Made by a program: the position numbers and the translations under genes. Positions 41,334-48,893 of a DNA stretch of 64,000 nt are shown one piece after another. The stretch comes from Heyndrickxia oleronia (GTDB lineage: Bacteria > Bacillota > Bacilli > Bacillales > Bacillaceae_C): positions 1,142,001-1,206,000 of the forward strand of contig NZ_CP065424.1 in assembly GCF_017809215.1 (NCBI RefSeq), read 5' to 3'. Every line of letters begins with the position of its first letter. Position 1 is the first letter of the stretch. The notes below the pieces were generated by a model. It did no database searches, was not told the DNA's origin, and saw only the letters and a program-made list of their open reading frames with translations.

Positions 41334-43022
41334 ATGCTCTTTTATGACTTTGAGGTATTTAAATATGATTGGTTAGTTGTTATTACTGACACAGATACTA
41401 AATCGGAAAGAGTATTTGTCAATAATGAAAAGGCTTTGATTGACTTTTACAATGAACATAAAAAAGACATTTGGATTGGATATAATTCACGACACTATGA
41501 CCAATATATTTTAAAAGCTATTATATGCGGTTTTACTCCTCAAGAAATAAATGAATGGATCATTGTCAAAAAAGAACCAGGTTGGAAGTTTTATAAAGAC
41601 TTTTGGAAAATAACTCTACTGAATTTTGATGTCATGACTAATAAACTGAGATCCTTAAAACAGCTTGAAGGGTTTCAAGGACATGATATTCGTGAATCAT
41701 CTGTTGACTTTACTATCGATAGGGAATTAACAGAGGAAGAAATCGAGGAAGTAATAAAATATTGCCGTCACGATGTACATGAAACGATGCACATTTTTAC
41801 AGCTAATATATCTGAATTTGAATCACAAGTAGAATTGCTTAAAATGTTTAATCTTCCGATTAGAAACATTTCCAAAACTAAAGCGCAACTTAGTGCAGTG
41901 ATTCTTGAAGCAAAACAACCCAAGCTACCAAGGAATGATGAATTTAATTTTGTTTTTCCACCTACATTACAAATCAATAAATATACTGAAGTCTTAGATT
42001 TCTACAAAGAAAATCGTGATTATGACAAAGTATTAGATATTGATATTGCAGGTGTACCACATTTATTTGCCTGGGGTGGATTACATGGCGCTAGACCAAA
42101 TTATTATGGTACAGGATTTTTTATTAATATTGATGTGGCCAGTTATTATCCCGCGTTAATGATTGAGTATGGTTATCTTAGTAGGAATGTAAAAAATCCT
42201 GATAAATTCCGTGAAATAAGAGATACCAGACTTAAATATAAGGCAGCTAAAGATAAACGTCAGGCACATCTTAAGATTGTTATAAATGGAACATATGGCG
42301 CAATGAAAGATAAATATAATGGACTCTATGATCCGTTACAAGCAAACAATGTTTGTATCGGTGGAATGACTCTTTTACTTGATTTAATTGAAAAGCTTGA
42401 ACAATATTGTCAAATCATCCAATCAAATACGGACGGTGTTTTAGTTAAATTGTACAAAGAAGATGATTATGATCTGATTGATGATATTTGTTATGAGTGG
42501 GAACAACGAACCAAGATGGAATTGGAGTTCGATAACTTCGTGAAAGTTATTCAAAAAGATGTGAACAATTACATTCTGGTAGATGAAGACGGTAACTATA
42601 AATCAAAAGGTTCATATGTAAAAAAGCTTAATAACTTGGATAATGATTTACCCATTGTTAATGAAGCAATTGTTAATTACTTTGTAAAAGGCATCGATCC
42701 CGAAGAAACCATATTCGGATGTAAGGATCTAATTAAGTTTCAAAAAATCGTTAAGATCAGTAATAAATATGATTATGCTCGTTATGGGACCAAAAGAATG
42801 AATGAAAAAGTTTTCCGTGTTTTTGCAAGTGTAGATGAAAATGATAAGGAATTAATGAAAGTTAAAAATGGTTCTTCTGAAAAAATATCTTTTGTTCCAG
42901 AACGATGTTTCATTGTTAATGATGATGTTAATGGAATGAAGATACCAGGTAAATTAGATTATTGGTGGTATTGGGATTTGGCAGTGAAACGAATAAATGA
43001 TTTCTTGGGGAAGGATGAATAA
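41334..43022 (+). CDS. compact family B DNA polymerase
   Basis: A 562-residue phage replicase. The 3-5 exonuclease shows ExoI LFYDFEVFKYD (D5, E7), ExoII IGYNSRHYDQYIL and ExoIII YCRHDVHET. Polymerase motif A is NIDVASYYPALMIEYGYL, motif B KIVINGTYGAMKDKYNGLYD and motif C IQSNTDGVLVK, where the usual YxDTD is SNTDG. It is far shorter than cellular family B enzymes and has no visible terminal-protein region, so it should extend primers made by the primase encoded at 43914. Confidence 0.9.
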   Translation: MLFYDFEVFKYDWLVVITDTDTKSERVFVNNEKALIDFYNEHKKDIWIGYNSRHYDQYILKAIICGFTPQEINEWIIVKKEPGWKFYKDFWKITLLNFDVMTNKLRSLKQLEGFQGHDIRESSVDFTIDRELTEEEIEEVIKYCRHDVHETMHIFTANISEFESQVELLKMFNLPIRNISKTKAQLSAVILEAKQPKLPRNDEFNFVFPPTLQINKYTEVLDFYKENRDYDKVLDIDIAGVPHLFAWGGLHGARPNYYGTGFFINIDVASYYPALMIEYGYLSRNVKNPDKFREIRDTRLKYKAAKDKRQAHLKIVINGTYGAMKDKYNGLYDPLQANNVCIGGMTLLLDLIEKLEQYCQIIQSNTDGVLVKLYKEDDYDLIDDICYEWEQRTKMELEFDNFVKVIQKDVNNYILVDEDGNYKSKGSYVKKLNNLDNDLPIVNEAIVNYFVKGIDPEETIFGCKDLIKFQKIVKISNKYDYARYGTKRMNEKVFRVFASVDENDKELMKVKNGSSEKISFVPERCFIVNDDVNGMKIPGKLDYWWYWDLAVKRINDFLGKDE

Positions 43023-43057
43023 AGCAACATAGCAATGATAGGAAGGAGGAAATCAAA

Positions 43058-43864
43058 ATGTCCATACCAAGAATTTTGCATTATCCAGGCAGCAAATGGA
43101 GTATGGCTGATTGGATTATTAGTCATATGCCTGATCATAAAACATATCTTGAACCTTTCTTTGGATCCGGAGCAGTGTTTTTTAATAAGTTTCCTTCTCG
43201 AATTGAAACTATAAATGATATGGATAGCAGCGTGGTTAACTTATTTAAGATTATTCGAGATTATCCGAGTGAACTAGCAACTTGTATCGAATGGACTCCT
43301 TTTTCAAGAGAGGAATATTACAAATCTTATCAATTTGAAACAGGTAATGAAATAGAGGATGCAAGGAGATTTTTAGTGAGGTGTTGGCAGGCTATTGGTG
43401 CCAAAACAAGCGATAGGACAGGTTGGAGAAGTCTTATTTCATCCAACGGACCCGATGTTGCGAAAGAATGGAGTAAACTTCCTAAAAAGATAATGCTTGT
43501 AGCAAAAAGACTTAAACAAGCACAAATAGAACATCAACCAGCTGCTAAACTTCTTGAAAGATATAAAAGGAAAGAAGTCCTTGTGTATGCGGATCCTCCT
43601 TACATTATCGAGACAAGAACAAAACGTCATTATAAACATGAGATGACAATTGATGATCATATTGAATTATTGGAAGTCTTAGATGCCCATCCTGGTCCTG
43701 TTCTTCTTTCCGGATATGCTCATCATATATATGACGAAAGATTAAATCATTGGCAAAGAGAAACAATGGATGTCGCTGCAGAAGCTGGGGCAAAACGTCA
43801 AGAAGTTCTTTGGATTAATCCAGTAGCAGCAGAGACTGGATTTTATCAGCAAACATTGTTTTAG
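43058..43864 (+). CDS. DNA adenine methylase (D12 class, Dam-like)
   Basis: A 268-residue N6-adenine methyltransferase. The SAM motif is YLEPFFGSGAVFF, preceded by HYPGSKWSMADWI; the catalytic motif IV is VYADPPYI. This order (FxGxG first, DPPY second) is that of alpha/D12 enzymes. The target sequence is unknown; GATC is common for the class. Phages use such orphan enzymes against host restriction. GGAGGAAATC precedes the ATG. Confidence 0.9.
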   Translation: MSIPRILHYPGSKWSMADWIISHMPDHKTYLEPFFGSGAVFFNKFPSRIETINDMDSSVVNLFKIIRDYPSELATCIEWTPFSREEYYKSYQFETGNEIEDARRFLVRCWQAIGAKTSDRTGWRSLISSNGPDVAKEWSKLPKKIMLVAKRLKQAQIEHQPAAKLLERYKRKEVLVYADPPYIIETRTKRHYKHEMTIDDHIELLEVLDAHPGPVLLSGYAHHIYDERLNHWQRETMDVAAEAGAKRQEVLWINPVAAETGFYQQTLF

Positions 43865-43913
43865 GAAACAATAATGAAAGATGAGTTTGATTTAGAAAGT
43901 AGGTGAATAGTTT

Positions 43914-45779
43914 GTGTATAAAGGTTATTTAAAAGGAAACGGTAAACATGCAGCTAGTAAATTTAAAGATGGTACAAAACTATTATCCTATCATACTGCA
44001 CGAAAAGAAGAATCCTATGTTGGTATTTTAGAAGATGATTACATCATGGTTGATATTGATGACATAGACGAAGCTGAAACATTATTAGACATCATAGAAG
44101 ACAAGGATATACAGTGTTCTGTTTTGGAGACAACCGGAGGGATGCATTTTTATTTTAAAGGATATGATTTAACAGCAAATAAGATCAAATGGTACTCGAA
44201 CATTGGCATTATGTGTGACTATAAATTAGGTATAAAAAATACTGCAGACCCACTAAAGATTGATGGGAAAACTCGAAAATGGTTACGCAAAGCAAATGAA
44301 CATGATCCTTTACCTAGTTGGTTATATCCTTATCATAAGAAAAATCCTAATCTCAATAATCTTGGTGAAGGTGATGGTAGAAATGATAAGTTATTTACTT
44401 ATATTCTTAAAATGCAATCACAAGGTATGGCCAAGAATGATATTAAAGAAACAATCTCTATCATCAATCAATACATTTTAGAGGAGCCAGTTGAACAGTC
44501 TGAACTAAACATAATCTTACGTGATGATGCATTTATGAAAGAATCCTTTTTCATAAAGGGTTCTTTCCAACATGAAAAGTTCGGTGATTACCTAATCAAT
44601 GAACATCATATATGTAAAATCACAAACATTTTACATATATACAAAGATGGTGTTTATTCGGATCATCAATCTGACATTGAAGAAGCAATGATTAAACATA
44701 TTCCATCATTAAAAAGAATGCAACGTCAAGAAACGCTCGCTTACCTGCAGCTGAAAGCAAAAGATAAACATTTCTCATCTACCAAATATGTCGTAGTGAA
44801 AAATGGAGTATTTAATCTAGATACATGGGAACTTGAAGATTTTACACCAGAAATTATTACGAGAAATAAAATACCGATTGCATACATTAAAGATGCTTAT
44901 TATGAAGTGACAGATAAAACATTAAATAAAATGGCAGTTAATGATAAAAAGATTCGTGCCATTTTGGAAGAAATTCTTGGTTACATTTTATTTAGAAGAA
45001 ATGAATTTGCTGCAACATTCATTCTTACTGGTGATGGATCTAATGGAAAGTCCTCATTCCTTAAAATCATTAGAAAGCTTGCTGGTGTAGATAACGTTGC
45101 TTCCTTGGATTTAAATGAATTAGACCAACGGTTTAAAACGGCCGAGTTGTTCGGAAAACTCGTTAACATAGGTGATGATATTTCAAAAGGATATATTAAG
45201 GAATCATCGATATTCAAAAAGCTTTCTACTGGTGAGACATTAAACGTCGAGAGAAAAGGTAAGGATCCATTTGATTTTACTAACTATGCAAAGTTAATTT
45301 TTTCCGCCAATGAAATGCCGAGAATTAATGATTACACCGATGGATTAGGGAGGAGATTGCAAATTGTACCTTTTAAAGCAAAATTTAGTGCGAGTGATGA
45401 AGACTATGATCCATTTATAACCGATAAGCTTCTTTCAGATGAATCAATGCAGTATGTACTTAATCTTGCACTAAAAAGCTTAAAAAGGTTGCTAGAGAAT
45501 AAGCAGTTTACGAAATCGAAAGCAGTTGAAACGGAGCTTAAAAAATACCAGGAAGAAAATAATCCTATTATTAGCTTTGTTAATAATGAAGATGTCGATC
45601 TTGAAAGAAGTGTTGTAGGAGATATCTACATTCAATATAAACTTTACTGTTCAGAAAATGGATATCAAGCTGTAAGCAATATCAGCTTTAGTAAACAGAT
45701 TAAACAGTTATTTGGATTTGGGACAGTTGTTCAAAAGGTCGATGGCAAGAGCAAAAGATTATTCATTAGTGAGGAGTAG
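43914..45779 (+). CDS. phage primase-helicase (D5 / SF3 type)
   Basis: A 621-residue replication protein. The N-terminal part (1-150) looks like a minimal primase or bifunctional primase-polymerase domain (DDYIMVDIDDIDEAE, VLETTGGMHFYFKG); the D5_N domain precedes the SF3 helicase with Walker A LTGDGSNGKSSF, Walker B-like VNIGDDISKGYI and KLIFSANEMPRIND. A DNA-binding wing follows. The start is GTG 43914 behind AGTAGGTG. The non-coding palindromic block after it may be its origin. Confidence 0.9.
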   Translation: MYKGYLKGNGKHAASKFKDGTKLLSYHTARKEESYVGILEDDYIMVDIDDIDEAETLLDIIEDKDIQCSVLETTGGMHFYFKGYDLTANKIKWYSNIGIMCDYKLGIKNTADPLKIDGKTRKWLRKANEHDPLPSWLYPYHKKNPNLNNLGEGDGRNDKLFTYILKMQSQGMAKNDIKETISIINQYILEEPVEQSELNIILRDDAFMKESFFIKGSFQHEKFGDYLINEHHICKITNILHIYKDGVYSDHQSDIEEAMIKHIPSLKRMQRQETLAYLQLKAKDKHFSSTKYVVVKNGVFNLDTWELEDFTPEIITRNKIPIAYIKDAYYEVTDKTLNKMAVNDKKIRAILEEILGYILFRRNEFAATFILTGDGSNGKSSFLKIIRKLAGVDNVASLDLNELDQRFKTAELFGKLVNIGDDISKGYIKESSIFKKLSTGETLNVERKGKDPFDFTNYAKLIFSANEMPRINDYTDGLGRRLQIVPFKAKFSASDEDYDPFITDKLLSDESMQYVLNLALKSLKRLLENKQFTKSKAVETELKKYQEENNPIISFVNNEDVDLERSVVGDIYIQYKLYCSENGYQAVSNISFSKQIKQLFGFGTVVQKVDGKSKRLFISEE

Positions 45780-45784
45780 ACATT

Positions 45785-45955
45785 ATGGATATAAATGAAA
45801 AAATTCAATTTTGGAAAAATGAAATCGAACGTGCAGAACAAAACGATTTCTATTTTGATACAGATTCAATGAATGAAGTTGTACAGACTGTTGAGGAATT
45901 ATTAGAAGAAAATAAGAGATTAAAAAGTAAAGTTGATATTTTTTGCGATCAATAA
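45785..45955 (+). CDS. small coiled-coil phage protein
   Basis: A 56-residue protein, MDINEKIQFWKNEIERAEQN at the start and VEELLEENKRLKSKVDIF near the end; it has a heptad pattern. It begins five bases after the primase stop, with GTGAGGAG inside the end of the primase gene as ribosome site. Confidence 0.6.
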   Translation: MDINEKIQFWKNEIERAEQNDFYFDTDSMNEVVQTVEELLEENKRLKSKVDIFCDQ

Positions 45956-46363
45956 TTTTCGCGCTTGACCAAAAAACGGTCAAATAGAAAAAATGACACC
46001 AGTCGTATCAAGGATTGGTCAAAGTGTCGTGACCGTTTTTTGGTCACGAAAATGGCAAAAAACGTGACCATTTTAGCGAAAAATAGGCAAAGTTACAGTT
46101 AAATGCGTAACCAGTTACAGATAAGTGTAACTATGAAAAGTCAGTCATATCAAGGGTTTAAGGGGTACGGTTACGCGGTTACAGATAAAATCACTTTCTT
46201 ATAAAAATATTATATATAAATAAACAAAAAAGTTATTCTATATAAGAAAATTAGGGGGTAAATGCGTAACCCGTAACCTAGAAAACCATTAGAAATTCAG
46301 TCGTATCAAGGGTTTGAGACGGTTACAGAAGTTACAGATGGTTACGCATTTTATAGAAAATAC
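45956..46363. other. palindromic non-coding block, candidate replication origin
   Basis: There are three modules, each with a shared centre CAGTCRTATCAAGG (46000, 46142, 46298) flanked by inverted arms. Module 1 arms are TGACCAAAAAACGGTCA (45966) and its exact complement (46030). Modules 2 and 3 have arms built from ATGCGTAACC and GGTTAC/GTTACAG. Between modules 2 and 3 lies a 60-bp AT-only stretch (46195-46255) bounded by TTTCTTATA and TATAAGAAA. Its place behind the primase-helicase supports an origin. Confidence 0.6.
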
Positions 46364-46405
46364 TTGACCTTTTCTTATATTTACTTAGAAGGTAGGTGTT
46401 TTTGT

Positions 46406-46807
46406 TTGTATGAGTGGTTAAAAGATTATCAAAAATTAGAAGAAGAATTAGCCTATCTTGAATTTAATCTTGAACAAACTGAAATAGAGCTTAAACGATG
46501 GACATCGGGTGATTTAGCAAAAGTTAAATTACAAGAAGATTCATTAGGAGCGAAAGTAGAAGAAGTAATTGAAAAAATCAAAAATGACATTACATTTAAA
46601 AAAGAACAACGTGAAAAGCTTATTCAATTAGTCAATACATTTAAAGGACTGGATAATCAGATACTTAAAATGAAATACATCGACGGTATGACACTAGAGA
46701 GTATTGCAGAGGAATTAAACTATAGTGCTAGTTATATTTATAAAAAGCATGCTGAAATGATAAGAATGATTAAATTCGCTGAAACTATGAATCTTTCACT
46801 AAATTGA
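46406..46807 (+). CDS. sigma-like HTH late-gene regulator (RinA/ArpU-type)
   Basis: A 133-residue protein: coiled coil (residues 5-80) and a C-terminal sigma-70 region 4-like HTH (QILKMKYIDGMTLESIAEEL, then YSASYIYKKHAEMIR). Proteins of this kind switch on packaging and structural genes in siphoviruses. The start is TTG 46406 (LYEWLKDYQ), with AGGTAGGTG upstream. It sits at the border between replication and packaging modules, where such activators are usually found. Confidence 0.82.
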   Translation: MYEWLKDYQKLEEELAYLEFNLEQTEIELKRWTSGDLAKVKLQEDSLGAKVEEVIEKIKNDITFKKEQREKLIQLVNTFKGLDNQILKMKYIDGMTLESIAEELNYSASYIYKKHAEMIRMIKFAETMNLSLN

Positions 46808-46899
46808 CAGTGAATTGTATGTCTGTAACCTATATACAAAACAGTTTATAGTAATAGTATAGAAAACTGATAAAAGGGTCAGCGATAGTTGATTCTTTT

Positions 46900-47036
46900 A
46901 AATACTCCATTCCTGGTTACAATCTGAGTGTACGTGACACCACATTGTAACTTTACCACCTCCTGGTGTAGTGATCCCAGCTACAAAGGAATGGATCGGG
47001 ACGGTTAGGCTATTCACCGAAGTAAGGAATAGCTTA
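46900..47036 (+). ncRNA. structured non-coding region, possible phage RNA
   Basis: An outer stem CCATTCCT (46907-46914) / AGGAATGG (46987-46994) encloses a stem GTTACAAT (46916-46923) / ATTGTAAC (46944-46951), capped by GTGT/ACAC, and a stem CACC-TCCT-GGTG (46957-46968). A further hairpin GCTATTC / GAATAGC follows (47009-47033). No coding frame. The multi-branched fold suggests an RNA or a folded leader of the late transcript; no known family recognised. Confidence 0.45.
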
Positions 47037-47102
47037 AATTATATTTTTGAAGGAAATTATCTCCTTTTGTCGAATTGAGTAGATGAAAGTGAGGTGGTTA
47101 AT

Positions 47103-47291
47103 GTGAATAATCTTGGTTTACGAAAAGAAGAAATTATAGAGATGTTAAAAGAACATGAAGGTGTTTCATCTTCTTTATTAGAAAAAATCGCTGATGTCAT
47201 TGTGGCAAATAATAAAAAAATTGAGAGAAATGTAACTAGTTTTGTAAGTAAAGAATTAAAAAAAAAAATATCAAGAACAAGTTATATGTAA
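47103..47291 (+). CDS. small phage protein
   Basis: A 62-residue helical protein (LRKEEIIEMLKEHEGVSSSL; LLEKIADVIVANNKKIERNV). The start is GTG 47103, six bases behind GAGGTGG. A terminator-like hairpin (AAAGACATCC / GGGTGTCTTT) follows at 47297-47323. Function unknown. Confidence 0.6.
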   Translation: MNNLGLRKEEIIEMLKEHEGVSSSLLEKIADVIVANNKKIERNVTSFVSKELKKKISRTSYM

Positions 47292-47295
47292 TTTA

Positions 47296-47327
47296 AAAAG
47301 ACATCCTTCGTGGGTGTCTTTTTATTA
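47296..47327 (+). terminator. terminator-like hairpin in the packaging leader
   Basis: AAAAAGACATCC-TTCGT-GGGTGTCTTTTT followed by ATT; stem of about ten pairs. Confidence 0.6.
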
Positions 47328-47348
47328 TGTGAAAAAGAAGGTGAACAA

Positions 47349-47528
47349 ATGAAACTTGCTGATCATTTGAGTAAAGATTCTATTCGTAAGTTCAACCAAC
47401 TTAGACGTGCAGCTAGAAATAAGAAAGAAAAATCTAAGACAAAACAGGAGAAAGTTAATTGGCACGATATTATGGGAACTAATCGTGACACGTTTAAAAG
47501 AGTAGGAGGAAGGGTGAGAAGGAAATGA
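47349..47528 (+). CDS. small basic phage protein
   Basis: A 59-residue, strongly basic protein (RRAARNKKEKSKTKQEKVNW; TFKRVGGRVRRK). ATG 47349 lies behind GAAGGTGAAC. Its 3-prime end overlaps the lipoprotein start by 4 bp. Charge suggests nucleic acid binding; no family. Confidence 0.6.
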   Translation: MKLADHLSKDSIRKFNQLRRAARNKKEKSKTKQEKVNWHDIMGTNRDTFKRVGGRVRRK

Positions 47529-47824
47529 AAAAGTATTTTAATCTATTAATTTTATTAATTGCAATTGTAGTTGTTTCATCTGGGTGTTCATCTTTAGAAC
47601 GGGCAAAGAAGGATATGAAATCTGAATATGGCGGTGGCTTGGATAGGATAGTCACTGTGTATGATAATGCTGGCAATGTGATTAGGACATATGAAGGAAA
47701 GATTGATATTGCAAACCAGACAGATTCAAAAGGTGGTGCAACTGGTTCAGATAAAATAAAGTTTGAATTCAATGGTAAAAGAATAATTCTTTATAATGCG
47801 ACAGTTGTTGTAGAGGAAAAGTAA
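47525..47824 (+). CDS. phage-encoded lipoprotein
   Basis: A 99-residue secreted lipoprotein: signal peptide KKYFNLLILLIAIVVVSSGC with lipid-modified C21, then a small beta domain (DRIVTVYDNAGNVIRTYEGK; IKFEFNGKRIILYNATVVVEE). Similar short lipoproteins are found in prophages of low-GC Gram-positives. Some phage lipoproteins block DNA entry of related phages; that role is inference. AGGAGG precedes the ATG. Confidence 0.75.
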   Translation: MKKYFNLLILLIAIVVVSSGCSSLERAKKDMKSEYGGGLDRIVTVYDNAGNVIRTYEGKIDIANQTDSKGGATGSDKIKFEFNGKRIILYNATVVVEEK

Positions 47825-47843
47825 GGTTAAGGAGTTGTTTTAT

Positions 47844-48071
47844 ATGGCAGGTAGATCCCTAACTATTGATATTAATTCAAAGACTTTTGTTGCAAAGCTT
47901 AAAGCAATTGCTAAGCATATGAATGCATTAGCAGAAGAACTGGAACAGATTGATAAATCTGTTTGTCCATCTTGTGGTAAAGAGTTAGATACTAATGATT
48001 TCTATGCTGACGGTAAACTCTGGCATACTATGAAAGATTGTCTATCATGCGGTTATTCGTTGAGGGAGTAA
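47844..48071 (+). CDS. small zinc-ribbon phage protein
   Basis: A 75-residue protein: N-terminal helix (AKLKAIAKHMNALAEELEQI) and two CxxC pairs (CPSCG, CLSCG) that form a zinc ribbon. ATG 47844 lies nine bases behind AAGGAG. Function unknown; next to the HNH gene of the packaging module. Confidence 0.65.
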   Translation: MAGRSLTIDINSKTFVAKLKAIAKHMNALAEELEQIDKSVCPSCGKELDTNDFYADGKLWHTMKDCLSCGYSLRE

Positions 48072-48074
48072 GTA

Positions 48075-48422
48075 ATGCCTGAATACAAAACACGCGAACA
48101 AAAACGAAAGTTCTACGATGGGAAGGAATGGAAGCTTAAGCGTAAAGAGATTAAGGCGAGAGATAACTATGAATGCCAGGAATGTAAACGACAAGGTAAA
48201 GTATCCATAGATACAAACGAATACAGTAAACGTGCTAAGCGTAAGAAGATTCAATTGGTTGTGGACCACATCAAAGAGTTAGAGGATTATCCAGAGCTTG
48301 CGCTAGAGAATGATAACCTAGAGACACTTTGTGTTAACTGTCATAACAAAAAGCATGGAAGGTATTTTAGAAATGGTTTCATTCGTAAGGAAAATAAATG
48401 GGCGCATGATGAAAAATGGTAG
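48075..48422 (+). CDS. HNH endonuclease of the packaging module
   Basis: A 115-residue HNH nuclease. The metal-finger core is LVVDHIKELEDYPELALENDNLETLCVNCH in pieces: DHI, then N in LENDNLETL, then CVNCHNKKHG; an upstream CQEC pair binds structural zinc. In HK97-type cos phages this nuclease lies directly before the terminase genes and helps cut cos. It starts 3 bp after the previous gene. Confidence 0.9.
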   Translation: MPEYKTREQKRKFYDGKEWKLKRKEIKARDNYECQECKRQGKVSIDTNEYSKRAKRKKIQLVVDHIKELEDYPELALENDNLETLCVNCHNKKHGRYFRNGFIRKENKWAHDEKW

Positions 48423-48545
48423 TACCCCCCGGGTCAAAAGGTTTTGCAAAAAATCTATTTAGGGGCACCGGTAAGGGGGAGTCTTTCGTCCAAAAAAATT
48501 GAAAAATCAGCTGCTATATTAGGGGGTTAAAAAAAGAAGGGGGGT
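48420..48545. other. candidate cos region
   Basis: Between the HNH and small terminase genes lies a GC-rich patch unlike its surroundings: ACCCCCCGGG (48424-48433) and GGGGCACCGGTAAGGGGG (48462-48479). Position and composition fit the cos sites of HNH-associated phages. The cut positions cannot be read from sequence. Confidence 0.45.
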
Positions 48546-48551
48546 GTTTTT

Positions 48552-48893
48552 GTGAGTGGAGTCGTAAAAATAGCTGATTTGGAAAAACAATTGATGAATC
48601 GAATTAATCAAGATGATCTATTAGAAGTTGATAAAGTAAAGCGGTATATAGCGATTGTAAAGCAAATTAGAAAGCTGCAAAGTGCAATCAATAAAACTGG
48701 TGTTATGACAACTACTATTAATGCAAGTCAAGAATTTACTAAAACAAATCCTGCCTTAAATGAATTAAATAAGCTCACAAAAACACTAATTACTCTTGAA
48801 AATTCGATTAAATTTGAAATGTTATATGTGCCAGAACTACCTAAGGATGAGAAAAAGGATAATGACGAACCAGAAGTCAGTGATTTATATTGA
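48552..48893 (+). CDS. terminase small subunit, P27 family
   Basis: A 113-residue protein that recognises phage DNA for packaging. It is mainly helical (VKRYIAIVKQIRKLQSAINK; LNELNKLTKTLITLENSIKF) with a short acidic C-terminus, as in P27-type small terminases. The start is GTG 48552 behind AAGGGGGGTG. Its stop overlaps the TTG start of the large subunit. Confidence 0.75.
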   Translation: MSGVVKIADLEKQLMNRINQDDLLEVDKVKRYIAIVKQIRKLQSAINKTGVMTTTINASQEFTKTNPALNELNKLTKTLITLENSIKFEMLYVPELPKDEKKDNDEPEVSDLY

